Numbered from the stretch's first letter, positions 38,241-47,816 are shown. The stretch is DNA of 64,000 bases from Clostridium aciditolerans (GCF_016316925.1 NZ_JAEEGB010000011.1:1-64000); one strand, 5' to 3'. The notes: generated by a model from the sequence alone, not told the origin. Translations and numbers: made by a program.

Positions 38241-38384
38241 ACATTATAATATGTCATATATTTCATAGTGTCAATATGTTTATTGAAATTTTTTGCTCTA
38301 AAATAATAATGCCCAAAATTAGAATTTTTATTCGAATAAAATGTGCTTATGTTATTATAATTTATCAATGATACTGGCTCTCTT

Positions 38385-38903
38385 CTAAAACATCAATCTT
38401 GCGAGTGTTACAGCTAATATTACACACATCATGTCTGCCATAACTGCTACCCAAAGTGTATGTCTTATTTTTTTAATTCCAACAGCACCAAAATATACTG
38501 TAAGTGTATAAAATATCGTTTCCGTTGACCCTATAATTATTGATGCTACTCTCCCTATGTAACTATCTGCACCAAAATTATTTAGTATTTCAGCAAATAT
38601 CCCCATTGCACCGCTGCCTGATAGAGGCTTGACCAACACAAGAGGCACTACTTCTGGGGGTAATCCTATAAACTTAACGACAGGCTTAACTATATAAATA
38701 AAATAATCCAAAGCTTTAGATTCTCTAAAGACTCCCACCGCCACAAGCATAGCTAATAAATACGGGAAAATTCTAACACATATTGAAAGCCCTTCTTTTG
38801 CCCCTTCTACAAAACATTCATATACTTTCACCTTTTTTATCATTCCATATGTAGTAATTGAAACTACTATAATAGGAATCATTGCTTTTATAATATAATC
38901 CAT
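38385..38903 (-). CDS. spmB: Spore maturation protein B
   Basis: A 172-residue membrane protein with about four hydrophobic segments and a Gate-type (nucleoside recognition-like) domain, including VKPLSGSGAMGIF. SpmB with SpmA is needed for full spore-core dehydration in Bacillus and Clostridium. It follows spmA by 67 bases on the same strand, so the two form an operon, presumably expressed during sporulation; I could not assign a sporulation sigma-factor promoter by eye. Confidence 0.93.
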   Translation of the reverse strand: MDYIIKAMIPIIVVSITTYGMIKKVKVYECFVEGAKEGLSICVRIFPYLLAMLVAVGVFRESKALDYFIYIVKPVVKFIGLPPEVVPLVLVKPLSGSGAMGIFAEILNNFGADSYIGRVASIIIGSTETIFYTLTVYFGAVGIKKIRHTLWVAVMADMMCVILAVTLARLMF

Positions 38904-38970
38904 AAACTTCTCCCCTTACAGCACATTAATATACAATACAATACTGCTTGTCCGAACTTGTCTTTCATAG

Positions 38971-39546
38971 CTAAAAATATTTTTCTAATATTTTGCACAG
39001 TATAACCGCACATATAGCTACTATTCCAGTTGTAATTATAGATGGAATTATAGTTTCTGCTGGATTTTTAGAACCTACAGCTGCTCTTATAGATATGACA
39101 GTAGTAGGAAAGAGTTGTATACTAGCTGCATTCAAAATTAAAAATAGCGCCATATCATCACTGGCTTTATCACCTTTATTACTAAGCCTCTTTAATTCTT
39201 GCATAGCCTTTATACCAAAGGGAGTGGCCGCATTAGAGAGCCCCATCATGTTTGCTGTTAAATTCATTACTATTGCACCCATAGCTTTCTCATCTTTAGC
39301 TGCACTTTTGAACAATACTTTTAATATTGGTCTAAGAACTTTAGCAAGCTTATCAGTAAGCCCACTCTTTTCTGCAATCTTCATAATTCCACACCATAAA
39401 CACATAATACCTGCCAATCCTATAGCAAGTTTAACCGTTGAATCTGTTGAGGCTACTATAGCTTTTGACACCTCATCACCTCTACCAGTAAAAATCCCAA
39501 ATAATATACCAAAGGCTAAAATGAAAAACCATACAACATTAATCAC
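38971..39546 (-). CDS. spmA: Spore maturation protein A
   Basis: A 191-residue membrane protein with four to five hydrophobic segments. It contains NLTANMMGLSNAATPFGIKA, characteristic of SpmA and its nucleoside-recognition-like domain. It is the first gene of the spmA-spmB pair. The gene starts with a typical MINVVWFFILAF transmembrane N-terminus and has GGAGAGAA upstream. Confidence 0.93.
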   Translation of the reverse strand: MINVVWFFILAFGILFGIFTGRGDEVSKAIVASTDSTVKLAIGLAGIMCLWCGIMKIAEKSGLTDKLAKVLRPILKVLFKSAAKDEKAMGAIVMNLTANMMGLSNAATPFGIKAMQELKRLSNKGDKASDDMALFLILNAASIQLFPTTVISIRAAVGSKNPAETIIPSIITTGIVAICAVILCKILEKYF

Positions 39547-39718
39547 TTAGTTTCTCTCCTTATAAATTTTTCCGTTAATTAATGTATATGAATAATACCT
39601 ATCAGTATTACATACAAAATTTAAGGGATTTTAACTAATATGAATTTTTTATGTTGAAAATACACCTCAACAGTGCTACCATTTAATTTGTATATTATTT
39701 TTTTATTGGAGGTTTTAT

Positions 39719-39961
39719 ATGACCATCAGAGATATTATGAAGTACATAGAAAGTGAATTTTCAGTTATAAATGATACCCCATGTGAAATATGTGGTGGTG
39801 AATATGTAGCTGAAGATTTAAAAATAGATATAGTAGATGGCGTTCCTTATGATGTCTGCGATTGTATATGCTCAAATTGCGGCTATGAAAAAACCTTTGA
39901 ATTTTGTGCACCTTTTGTGGATGAGGATAGCTTAAAAAAAGCTAAAAATATACTGAACTAA
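39719..39961 (+). CDS. Small zinc-finger-like protein (80 aa)
   Basis: An 80-residue acidic protein with two Cys pairs, CEICGG (about 22-27) and CICSNCGYEKTFEF (about 49-62), plus Cys at 47 and 64, so it probably binds zinc. The N-terminus (TIRDIMKYIESEFSVIN) is helical. The start ATG follows TTGGAGGTTTTAT. It is followed 12 bases later by a 62-residue helical protein, and a terminator ends the pair. Function not recognised; a regulatory or adaptor role would be guesswork. Confidence 0.75.
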   Translation: MTIRDIMKYIESEFSVINDTPCEICGGEYVAEDLKIDIVDGVPYDVCDCICSNCGYEKTFEFCAPFVDEDSLKKAKNILN

Positions 39962-39973
39962 AGGAGAATCAGA

Positions 39974-40162
39974 ATGAAAGAAAATAACTTAAAGTTAGCT
40001 CAAAAAGATATTGACGAAGCCTTAGTAACTATCGAGTCTATGGAAAAAACTCTTGTTAAAGAAGATCTTTCTAAAGACGATATAAAAGAAAAGTTTATTT
40101 TTCTTACAACTAAAATTCAAGAGCTTGAACAAATATTAAAAGATGAAGGAATCATTGATTAG
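39974..40162 (+). CDS. Small helical protein of unknown function (62 aa)
   Basis: A 62-residue, almost wholly helical, charged protein (KLAQKDIDEALVTIESMEKTL, then FLTTKIQELEQILKDEG), compatible with a small coiled coil. AAAGGAG precedes the ATG by about eight bases. It is the second gene of a two-gene unit with the zinc-finger-like protein; the terminator at 40169-40216 follows. No family recognised. Confidence 0.7.
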   Translation: MKENNLKLAQKDIDEALVTIESMEKTLVKEDLSKDDIKEKFIFLTTKIQELEQILKDEGIID

Positions 40163-40168
40163 GACTAT

Positions 40169-40216
40169 AAATAATAAAAGGTTAAATTTCCGAAGAAATT
40201 TAACCTTTTATTATTT
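40169..40216. terminator. Bidirectional terminator
   Basis: A long stem (AATAAAAGGTTAAATTTC and complement, loop CGAA) between convergent genes ending at 40162 and 40220. Confidence 0.9.
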
Positions 40217-40219
40217 ATA

Positions 40220-41725
40220 TCACTTAAACTGGGGTATATCAAAATTTAATACGGCATTCTGTACCTGATCAAGAACAAGCTTTACACCATTAATAATATT
40301 AGGTACTTGTTTAAATGCCCAAGATATATCTGTAGCATATTGATGTTCTGTCGGTTTTTCTGGATTCCATCTCATTTTGTATATAGTATCTTGTTTAACA
40401 TTAGGATTATTTATATATCTAGAAGCTATCCAGTTTGCTCCACCCTTAATTCCATCCTCTGGAGTAAGCCACTTGTTATCATAAGCTGTTTTAGTTCCAC
40501 CACCAATAGGATCTGAATCAACAGCACCTATTCCAAAAAAGTTATATACAGGAACACCATAAGTATACTTACCATCGCTATCTTTAGCTCCGCCGTTAGC
40601 CAAAACCGATGTTCCATTTCCGCTCTCAAGTAAAGCATGTGAGACTAAATAAGCAACATTTATATTATTACTTTTAGCTGCATCTAAAAATACTTGTCCT
40701 TTTCCTTCTAATATTCCTTTTCCTTTTAAAATATTGTTTAAATCGTCAGCAGTAATACCCTCAGTATAATTTAATTTCAAAAATTGATATTTACCGTAAG
40801 CGTCTAAAAAGTTATTTGGATCTAAATAATATTTAATTTGATTTTTACTTGCTTCATTGTTAAATTTATTTGTTTCAACAAATACCGGCTTAACAGTTGA
40901 ATTAGATTGAATATCAACCATTTGGTTAAGACTAACATCATATTTAGTATATGATACATTTTCAGTATTTACACCATCAACACATCTAAAATAGTCTACG
41001 TAATAATTATCATAATCAGTATTTGCATCCTTATGAGCACCTTGTACATTTTGTCTCTTAGCATATATAACAACCTCATATTTTTGACCGTTACTACTAG
41101 ATTTAAGAGATTTTAATGCTGTTATTTTACCATCTGTCAACGCAGTATACCCGTTGGTTAACTCACTATAAACTTCCTTATCATCTGCATAACTATGTAC
41201 AAAAATTCTATATTGAGCTTGGTCTGAATTTTTAGCAGTTATAAAAAACCCCTGTTTTTGGCTTGGTAAAAGTGGAGTATATTCAAATTTCACTGCTGTT
41301 ATTTGTGGCAAATTTTCATAGCTTGTACAATCTACATATTTATTCGCTGTAGTAAATTGCAACTTTACAGGATTTTTTAGTTTCTTTCCTGCAGTAGATT
41401 GAACATCGGTACTAATTGTTAAATTATATGTTTCACCTGGATCATACCCTGAAACCGTAGGGCTTACAATGACTAAGTCTGGACTACTTCCTGGCGCTAT
41501 ATATGCCGGAATCGATTTACCACTTTTATCTGTAACTATAATGTTTTTATTATTAACAGTATCTGGCTTCAAGGAATTGTTAAACTTTACAACCCACTCT
41601 TTATTTACAGCTATATCAGTCTTAGAAGTGTTGTCCACAAAAGATTCCGCTGCTAATGCTTTAAACTGAGTAATGCCTAAAGTAAGAGCCAGTGTAAAAA
41701 TAAATGCCCTCATGTTTTTATTCAA
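40220..41725 (-). CDS. Secreted glucosaminidase (GH73-type peptidoglycan hydrolase) with Ig-like domains
   Basis: About 501 residues. A signal peptide ends near TQFKALAAE, followed by an SbsA-like Ig domain (about 30-125), a second beta domain (about 140-260), and a C-terminal glucosaminidase domain (about 320-480). The last has AYLVSHALLESGNG with the catalytic Glu, and YNFFGIGA, both typical of GH73 and Acd-like endo-beta-N-acetylglucosaminidases. The TTG at 41725 is preferred as start: GGGGGG lies six bases upstream; an ATG at 41713 is possible. The same Ig-like domain occurs in the amidase at 19839. It is bounded by a terminator and has no operon partners. Confidence 0.87.
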   Translation of the reverse strand: MNKNMRAFIFTLALTLGITQFKALAAESFVDNTSKTDIAVNKEWVVKFNNSLKPDTVNNKNIIVTDKSGKSIPAYIAPGSSPDLVIVSPTVSGYDPGETYNLTISTDVQSTAGKKLKNPVKLQFTTANKYVDCTSYENLPQITAVKFEYTPLLPSQKQGFFITAKNSDQAQYRIFVHSYADDKEVYSELTNGYTALTDGKITALKSLKSSSNGQKYEVVIYAKRQNVQGAHKDANTDYDNYYVDYFRCVDGVNTENVSYTKYDVSLNQMVDIQSNSTVKPVFVETNKFNNEASKNQIKYYLDPNNFLDAYGKYQFLKLNYTEGITADDLNNILKGKGILEGKGQVFLDAAKSNNINVAYLVSHALLESGNGTSVLANGGAKDSDGKYTYGVPVYNFFGIGAVDSDPIGGGTKTAYDNKWLTPEDGIKGGANWIASRYINNPNVKQDTIYKMRWNPEKPTEHQYATDISWAFKQVPNIINGVKLVLDQVQNAVLNFDIPQFK

Positions 41726-41994
41726 ATTTATCCCCCCCAAATTATATATCCTTACTATACCATTATAAGAAATTTTAAACTTTTTTCCAACATTATTTTA
41801 TACCAACTTATTATACCAAAATAGGTTATTTAATAAAACCTTGGGATTTTAAACTGAGCCCATAGAGCTTTCTAATTTATAGATAACATATTGAAATTTA
41901 GATATAATATAGGTAAAGTAAAATCAACTAGAAATATTAACCACATTGTATTTATCGTAGAAATAATTAAAAACAGAAGGGAGATTTTATTTAA

Positions 41995-42756
41995 TTGGAT
42001 AAAAATATAATTAACCATGAAGAACTTAGCAGCTCTATGAGAATAAATAAGTTTATAAGCGAAAAAGGAATATGTTCTAGAAGAGAGGCTGATAAACTGA
42101 TAGAAAAGAAAAGAGTTACTATAAACGGAAATTTAGCTGGTATAGGCGATAAGGTAACTTCTCAGGATGAAATACGAATCGACGGAAAACTATTAAATAA
42201 AAAGGATAAACGTATATATATTGCTCTTAATAAACCAGTAGGTATAACTTGTACAACAGAAAGTAAAATAAAAGGTAACATAGTAGACTTTATAAATTAT
42301 CCTAAACGAATATTTCCAATTGGCCGATTAGATAAAGATTCAGAAGGATTAATTTTTTTGACTAATGATGGAGATATAGTAAACAAAATATTAAGAGCTG
42401 GTAATAACCATGAAAAAGAATATATAGTTACTGTTGATAAACCTATAAATAATGAATTTCTAAAAGGAATGTCCTCTGGAGTGAAGATATTAAACACAAT
42501 CACTAATCCTTGCAAAGTAACCAAGGAAAGTTCTCACGTATTTAGAATAATTTTAACTCAGGGTTTAAATAGACAAATCAGAAGGATGTGCGAAGCTTTT
42601 GGCTATAATGTTCTTAAATTAAAAAGAGTAAGAATTATGAATATCACACTTAAAGACCTTCCTATAGGTAAGTGGCGATATCTAACGGAAGAAGAGCTTA
42701 CTGTCATAAATAAACTAACTTCTCAATCTGTAAAAACAGAAGAGGCTTCATTATAA
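41995..42756 (+). CDS. rluF: 23S rRNA pseudouridine synthase, RluF/RluB type
   Basis: A 253-residue enzyme converting uridine to pseudouridine in 23S rRNA. An S4 RNA-binding domain (about 14-60, [20 protein letters not shown]) precedes the RsuA-like catalytic domain with the Asp in [10 protein letters not shown] and the [12 protein letters not shown] motif. The sequence looks closest to RluF (position 2604), but RluB or another branch is possible. The start is TTG, with AGAAGGGAG upstream. A terminator overlaps its 3' end. Confidence 0.85.
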   Translation: MDKNIINHEELSSSMRINKFISEKGICSRREADKLIEKKRVTINGNLAGIGDKVTSQDEIRIDGKLLNKKDKRIYIALNKPVGITCTTESKIKGNIVDFINYPKRIFPIGRLDKDSEGLIFLTNDGDIVNKILRAGNNHEKEYIVTVDKPINNEFLKGMSSGVKILNTITNPCKVTKESSHVFRIILTQGLNRQIRRMCEAFGYNVLKLKRVRIMNITLKDLPIGKWRYLTEEELTVINKLTSQSVKTEEASL

Positions 42757-42776
42757 AAAGCCTCTTAATGTTTTCC
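42740..42776. terminator. Terminator between rluF-like and deacetylase genes
   Basis: AAGAGGCTT pairs with AAGCCTCTT around CATTATAAA, followed by a short T-run; it overlaps the rluF-like stop and serves convergent genes. Confidence 0.75.
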
Positions 42777-42779
42777 CCT

Positions 42780-43727
42780 TTAATTATTATTTGACTTATT
42801 ATGACTAACATTATATTTAGGGTTTGTCAGACGTCTTTTAAATTCATTCATGTCATAGTTTGCACTTACATATACCCTATGCAATGTGTATATTCCCTGA
42901 CTCTTATTTGACCATCCTCCTACTGTAGTAAATGCCATATCATATCCAGTTTCTTTCAATGCTTTTATGGTGTCATTATTCCACTTACCAAAAGGATATG
43001 CTATGTATTTTACCTTTTTATTTAATTTCTTTTCGATAAATTCTCTAGCTCCCTTAAGGGTTTCTACCTGTTTATCATATGGCAACTTATTTAATTCATC
43101 ATGTGCCAATGTATGACTCTCTATATCTATCCCATTCTGTTCCATTTCCTTTAATTGAGCAGAAGTTATAAAGGGTTTCTCATTATCTATAGCATTAGTT
43201 ATTACAAATATAGTTGCATTAAAACCAAACTCCTTTAAAATCGGATAAGCATTCGAATAGTTATCTTCGTATCCATCATCAAAGGTTATGACTACAGACT
43301 TTTCAGGAATAGGCTTATTGTTAACTAAAAAGCTGTATAATTCATCTAATGTTAGAGTTGTATAATCATTATCCTTCAAATATTGCATCTGCTCCTTAAA
43401 TTTTTCTTTTGGAACCCTAAGCTCATTTCCCTTTTCATAATCTATGGAATGATACATTAGTACTGGGACTGAGATATCATTGTACTTAAGTTTTCCTTCT
43501 TTAAACTCTCTTTCTTTTTTTACTTCAGTGCTTTTATCTTTATTGGCGTTAGTTTGTTCTTTATTTTTTTCTTCTTGATTACTTTTTTTATTTGCACTAG
43601 TATTTTGATCATTGGTTAATTGATTCTCACTTTTAACTTTTCTATCATTAAATAATTTATAACCAACTAAGCCAACCATTAACACAATACATACCATTAA
43701 TATAATTTTCTTATAACCTTTATTCAT
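42780..43727 (-). CDS. Membrane-anchored polysaccharide deacetylase (NodB domain)
   Basis: A 315-residue exported enzyme. One N-terminal membrane anchor (IILMVCIVLMVGLVGYKLF) is followed by a Lys/Asn/Glu-rich linker (about 30-75) and a carbohydrate esterase 4 domain. Motifs are VPVLMYHSID, the Asp pair in ITFDDGYEDN and the metal histidines in SHTLAHDEL. The family removes acetyl groups from peptidoglycan or other wall glycans, often giving lysozyme resistance. Transcribed away from the large DnaA-box gap. Confidence 0.9.
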   Translation of the reverse strand: MNKGYKKIILMVCIVLMVGLVGYKLFNDRKVKSENQLTNDQNTSANKKSNQEEKNKEQTNANKDKSTEVKKEREFKEGKLKYNDISVPVLMYHSIDYEKGNELRVPKEKFKEQMQYLKDNDYTTLTLDELYSFLVNNKPIPEKSVVITFDDGYEDNYSNAYPILKEFGFNATIFVITNAIDNEKPFITSAQLKEMEQNGIDIESHTLAHDELNKLPYDKQVETLKGAREFIEKKLNKKVKYIAYPFGKWNNDTIKALKETGYDMAFTTVGGWSNKSQGIYTLHRVYVSANYDMNEFKRRLTNPKYNVSHNKSNNN

Positions 43728-43820
43728 CTTATCACCGCTTTCCTAGTAATATATGTAAAGTTCTATATTAATTATAATATAAATTCTGTTATTCGTAATA
43801 AAAATATACTAAAAATAATC

Positions 43821-44186
43821 TTATCCACATTATTAACATAACACATGTGGATAACCTGTTATTCTTAGGTAATATCAATTATTGACAAATCTATTTATAT
43901 TTTATAATCCTATATCGATAACAATATATATTATTCATGTTTTATCGCACTTTACTACAAATTTATCATTATATCTTTTATTTTAGAATATTCACTAAAT
44001 TTTTACAATTCTCTTATGGTAATTACAGTTTATTCACACTATCCACAGAAAGCTTGTTCATAACTTGTGAAATTTACTATAAATCATAGAAAACATTAAA
44101 CGCAGATTAATGTTTTTTGAAAATTAATCAATATTGCATAAAGTCTGTCCACATTATCCACAAAAATGTGGACAATATGTGGATAA
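43821..44186. promoter_or_regulatory. Cluster of DnaA boxes (cluster 1)
   Basis: The 935-base gap 43728-44662 has no gene. It contains four perfect DnaA boxes (TTATCCACA at 43821 and 44154; the complement TGTGGATAA at 43846 and 44178), plus near-matches at 44039, 44145 and 44167. The pairs at 43821/43846 and 44154/44178 are inverted. No dnaA, dnaN or gyrase genes are near, so it is more likely a DnaA-titration or regulatory cluster than the origin. The rest of the gap is AT-rich, with a GGGGGA/TCCCCC hairpin near 44448-44465. Confidence 0.8.
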
Positions 44187-44662
44187 CATGAACTTCATCC
44201 TATCTGCTCATCTATTAGGTTTATGTATAATTATTTTGTCAAAATTTCGTTTTAGGCTTATATTAGTCGTATTTTATCACTTATTGTTTTACTAATTTAT
44301 ATTTTAAAATTTAAAAAATCATAATTAACTTTAACAGATTTGCTATGAACATCATATATTGTTAATATGAATCACTAGCAGTCCTAAGTTTGCATGATCC
44401 ATCTTTATATTTAGAACTGTACCTTTTTTCTCTTATAATTATGCTAATGGGGGAGTTATTCCCCCAATCCTTTATTAAAGCCACCTAATATGGCATATCT
44501 TTCAATTGCGCTATGTAAAACTTATTAATTAAGCTTAACATAATAAATAGAAATTGATATCTTTTTAAAATTTTATTTTATTTTTTGGAATTTTCTTAAC
44601 TTTTTATTATACTTATGGTATTATTTAGATATAACAATATTGTATAAAAGGTAGGGATGTTT

Positions 44663-44836
44663 ATGAGAGATAAAGTTATCCATGTTGATTTCGCTAAAAA
44701 TGCAAGAAAAAATAAAAATGAAACGTTTACCTCCTTCCTGAAAAACTTATTTAAAAAGTTATTTAGCTCTCCAAATAAACCTTCTGATCCTACTGACGGT
44801 AAAAAAATAATATATTATAATAAAGATATATCTTAG
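44663..44836 (+). CDS. Small cationic amphipathic protein (57 aa)
   Basis: A 57-codon gene with AGGTAGGGATG upstream, a promoter-like TTGGAA-17-TATACT (44585-44613) and its own terminator at 44835-44862. These make a real gene likely. The product begins MRDKVIHVDFAKNARKN and contains TFTSFLKNLFKKLFSS, which would form a strongly amphipathic, cationic helix able to lie on a membrane; no true membrane span. The family is not recognised. It lies directly before ispF but is separated from it by the terminator. Confidence 0.6.
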   Translation: MRDKVIHVDFAKNARKNKNETFTSFLKNLFKKLFSSPNKPSDPTDGKKIIYYNKDIS

Positions 44837-44862
44837 GTGCTTAAATATTTGCACCTTTTTTT
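44835..44862 (+). terminator. Terminator of the 57-aa protein gene
   Basis: AGGTGC pairs with GCACCT, followed by seven T; it starts at the stop codon. Confidence 0.8.
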
Positions 44863-44907
44863 ATTTGTGTTATCATAAAAATAAATAAGAAATTGGAGGA
44901 TTTTATT

Positions 44908-45381
44908 ATGAGAGTTGGCACAGGTTACGATGTACATAGATTAGTTAGCGATAGGCCCCTTATCCTTGGGGGTCTTAGTATTCCTCATGAAAAAGGCTTA
45001 CTAGGCCACTCTGACGCTGACGTTCTTTTACATGCTATTATGGATAGCTTGCTTGGCGCGTTAGCTCTAGGAGATATAGGAAAGCATTTTCCAGATACAA
45101 ATGAATCCTATAAAAATATTTCAAGCTTGCTTCTGTTAGAAAAAGTAGCAGACCTTATTAATAAAAAAGGATACAAAATCGAAAATATAGACTCAACTAT
45201 TATTGCTCAAAGGCCAAAATTAGCCCCTTATATAGCTCAAATGAGAGAAAATATTGCTAAAACGCTAAAAATTAGCATAGACAGCATAAGTGTAAAAGCA
45301 ACTACAGAAGAAGGGCTTGGTTTTTCTGGAAGAGAAGAAGGAATATCATCTCAAAGCATATGCTTGCTTAGCAGAATTTAA
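44908..45381 (+). CDS. ispF: 2-C-methyl-D-erythritol 2,4-cyclodiphosphate synthase
   Basis: A 157-residue MEP-pathway enzyme making the cyclic diphosphate intermediate of isoprenoid synthesis. Zinc ligands are in GYDVHRL (Asp, His) and the following [14 protein letters not shown]; the C-terminal [13 protein letters not shown] is typical. The ATG at 44908 (MRVGTGYD) follows TTGGAGGA, and the frame opens at a TTG inside that binding site. No other MEP genes are adjacent. A terminator follows. Confidence 0.96.
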   Translation: MRVGTGYDVHRLVSDRPLILGGLSIPHEKGLLGHSDADVLLHAIMDSLLGALALGDIGKHFPDTNESYKNISSLLLLEKVADLINKKGYKIENIDSTIIAQRPKLAPYIAQMRENIAKTLKISIDSISVKATTEEGLGFSGREEGISSQSICLLSRI

Positions 45382-45382
45382 A

Positions 45383-45410
45383 AAAGTCCCTTTTAATTTA
45401 AAGGGACTTT
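45383..45410. terminator. Bidirectional terminator of ispF and the AI-2E-type gene
   Basis: AAAGTCCCTTT pairs with AAAGGGACTTT around TAATTT between convergent genes. Confidence 0.88.
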
Positions 45411-45416
45411 ATACTA

Positions 45417-46433
45417 CTAGCTTCTATTTAGATTTACATCTAATAAATCTAATATAAACATAAATAAAGGTATTCCAATTAATATGCCCCATATTCCTAT
45501 AAAGTGCTCTGATATAATAAGTATTACAAATACAATGAATACAGGAATATGCGTTTTTACAGACATAAATTGAGGATTTAATACATAACTTTCAAGTAGG
45601 TAAAGTAGAGCAATAACTGCAAGCACATAGATTACCTTAACAATTCCGCCAATATTATATGCAATTATCGAAAGAGGAACTAATGAAACTATAGTACCTG
45701 CAACAGGTATTAAACTAAACATAAATATCATAAATGCTAAAGCTATTAGTTGTGGAAAACCCATTATACTTAGTGCAGTTATCGACAGAACTGTATTTGT
45801 CACTGCAATAAGTATTTGAACTTGTACGACTTTTCCAAATGATTTAAGGAAATTGATACCAAAACTTTTCAAATATTTACTTATGTTTGATATCCTGCTA
45901 TTTTCAAATTTTTTTAAAAAATATTCTACTCTTGATTTTTCAAGCATAAAGAATAAACTAAGAATCAAGGATAGCAGTATATTTATTCCCCACTTTCCTA
46001 TACTAGCAATAAATTGAAATATAGAATTTGCCTCATTTTTTATATATCCTTCTATATCAAATTTACCTATTAGAGGAAATAAATACTCTTCTATTTGATT
46101 TATATTAGTCTTAAACTTAACGTCGTTAAATTCATTAATAATACTTATGCTCTGGCTAATTATTATAGGAACGAATTTATATATAAAATAACCTAGTAAT
46201 ATAAAAATCACACTGTACACTGTAATAGTTATAAATAACTGATTAATTTTTATAAAAGACTTTAACCTATTAATTATAAATTCTTGAACATTATAAATTA
46301 AATAAGTAAATAAAAATGTTAATAAAAATAAATCTATTACTTTTCTTAGAAAATAAACAATAAATATGATTAAAATAAAGGCAAATAATTTTCTAGTTAT
46401 TTCCTTTTCCCATAGGCTCTTAACAAATTCCAT
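45417..46433 (-). CDS. AI-2E family transporter
   Basis: A 338-residue membrane protein with about seven to eight hydrophobic segments and the family arrangement of an N-terminal pair, a central soluble stretch (about 85-150) and a C-terminal group with FMFSLIPVAGTIVSLVPL. The AI-2E (UPF0118) family includes the AI-2 exporter TqsA and Na+/H+ antiporters, so the substrate cannot be named. It is bounded by a terminator and by a MITE-like repeat upstream, and appears monocistronic. Confidence 0.85.
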   Translation of the reverse strand: MEFVKSLWEKEITRKLFAFILIIFIVYFLRKVIDLFLLTFLFTYLIYNVQEFIINRLKSFIKINQLFITITVYSVIFILLGYFIYKFVPIIISQSISIINEFNDVKFKTNINQIEEYLFPLIGKFDIEGYIKNEANSIFQFIASIGKWGINILLSLILSLFFMLEKSRVEYFLKKFENSRISNISKYLKSFGINFLKSFGKVVQVQILIAVTNTVLSITALSIMGFPQLIALAFMIFMFSLIPVAGTIVSLVPLSIIAYNIGGIVKVIYVLAVIALLYLLESYVLNPQFMSVKTHIPVFIVFVILIISEHFIGIWGILIGIPLFMFILDLLDVNLNRS

Positions 46434-46593
46434 AAGTAATCATCTCCGAATTGCATAAATATGAGTATTACATTCTAAGTCTTTCAATATTTAATTTTAC
46501 TTTTAATAGTAACATACGTCAACAATATTGCTTAGAACCTAATATATTTTTGCAAGTTTCGTCGCTTGATTTTCAGATCACAATGCTTTCTAA

Positions 46594-46761
46594 CTTAAGG
46601 CATCTGAAAGAAAATAACAAGTCAAAGATGCGACGGATATTTTGTGTCAGACAAGGAGGCAGGTTCCGCAGATAGTCAGCACTATCTAAGGGTTCTGCGG
46701 TTGCAGTATGACGAAAAATAGACTAACATACTGACTAGTTATTTTTTTGAAGATGCCTAAT
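46594..46761. repeat. MITE-like repeat, longest copy (E)
   Basis: About 168 bases with imperfect inverted ends: left CTTAAGGCATCTGAAAGAAA, right ATTTTTTTGAAGATGCCTAA. Inside is a second hairpin (CCGCAGATAG ... CTATCTAAGG and GGTTCCGCA/TGCGGTT-like arms). No coding capacity. The right end supplies the stop codon of the ornithine carbamoyltransferase gene, so the element sits exactly at the gene's 3' end. Confidence 0.65.
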
Positions 46762-47764
46762 TTCCTAAAGTAGCTAACATAATTGCTTTTATTGTGTGTA
46801 ATCTATTTTCAGCTTCATCAAATACTGCAGAATACTTACTTTCAAATACATCATCCGTAACTTCCATTGCTTCAATTCCATACTTATCAAATATTACTTT
46901 TCCTACCGATGTACTAGTATTATGAAATGCAGGCAAGCAATGAAAGAATTTCACATTTTCATTCTGTGTTTTTCTTATCATATCCATATTTACCTGATAG
47001 GGTAATAGCACTTTTATTCTATTTTCCCACACTTCTTCAGGTTCTCCCATTGATACCCACACGTCAGTATAAATAACATCTACATTGTGTACACCTTCAT
47101 CTATATCCTCCGTAATTGTTATACTTGATTCGGTTTTCTTGGCCTCTTCTCTGCACTTGTCTACTAAATTCTCATCTGGAAATAACTCTTTAGGTGATAC
47201 TATTCTAAAGTCCATCCCCATTTTCACTGCACCAATCATTAAAGCATTAGCCATATTATTTCTTCCATCTCCAACATAAGCAAACTTTATTTTGCTTAAT
47301 GGTTTATTAAAATTCTCCATTATAGTTAGAAAATCTGCTAGCACTTGAGTAGGATGATCTTCATCCGTTAGTCCATTCCACACTGGTACACCAGAGTGCT
47401 TAGCTAATGTTTCTACTGTAGTCTGGCTATATCCTCTATATTCTATTCCATCATACATTCTACCTAGAACCCTTGCAGTATCTTTAATTGATTCCTTTTT
47501 ACCCATCTGGCTTCCGCTTGGTCCTAAATATGTTGTATGCGCCCCCTGATCAGCTGCGGCTATTTCAAATGCACATCTTGTTCTAGTTGAGTCCTTTTCA
47601 AATATTAAAGCTATATTTTTCCCTCTGAGCCTCTGCTTTTCAGTTCCTGTACATTTATTTTTTTTAAGTTCTTGTGCAAGATACAAAAAGTAGTGTATTT
47701 CTTTCTGGGAAAAATCCATTAAAGTTAAAAAGCTTCTATTTTTCAAATTAAACATTTTAACCAC
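46757..47764 (-). CDS. argF: Ornithine carbamoyltransferase
   Basis: A 335-residue enzyme joining ornithine and carbamoyl phosphate to citrulline, or the reverse in arginine fermentation. The carbamoyl-phosphate site is STRTRCAFE, the ornithine site has HCLPAFH, and [11 protein letters not shown] is conserved. It could be the anabolic ArgF or the catabolic ArcB; proteolytic clostridia use the arginine deiminase route, but no arcA or arcC is adjacent. An ArgR-box-like site (47801-47816) lies 37 bases upstream of the start, so arginine control is likely. The 3' end is fused to a MITE-like repeat. Confidence 0.92.
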   Translation of the reverse strand: MVKMFNLKNRSFLTLMDFSQKEIHYFLYLAQELKKNKCTGTEKQRLRGKNIALIFEKDSTRTRCAFEIAAADQGAHTTYLGPSGSQMGKKESIKDTARVLGRMYDGIEYRGYSQTTVETLAKHSGVPVWNGLTDEDHPTQVLADFLTIMENFNKPLSKIKFAYVGDGRNNMANALMIGAVKMGMDFRIVSPKELFPDENLVDKCREEAKKTESSITITEDIDEGVHNVDVIYTDVWVSMGEPEEVWENRIKVLLPYQVNMDMIRKTQNENVKFFHCLPAFHNTSTSVGKVIFDKYGIEAMEVTDDVFESKYSAVFDEAENRLHTIKAIMLATLGN

Positions 47765-47800
47765 CTCAATATATAAACATAGTTATATTTATTCTTTTTT

Positions 47801-47816
47801 ATGCATAAATATACAT
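47801..47816 (-). promoter_or_regulatory. Candidate ArgR operator (ARG box)
   Basis: ATGCATAAATATACAT resembles the ARG box pattern (TGNAT-W4-ATNCA) and lies just upstream of the ornithine carbamoyltransferase gene. Confidence 0.45.

Noticed and set aside
38993-39550. 185-codon plus-strand open frame opposite spmA
   Set aside because: Mirror of the hydrophobic spmA gene; no binding site and no family features.
43821-44186. Chromosomal replication origin
   Set aside because: DnaA boxes are present, but dnaA, dnaN, recF, gyrA/B and rpmH are all absent nearby, so I describe it only as a DnaA-box cluster.
44448-44465. GGGGGA/TCCCCC hairpin as terminator or riboswitch part
   Set aside because: No T-run on either strand, no adjoining gene end and no known riboswitch core recognised around it.
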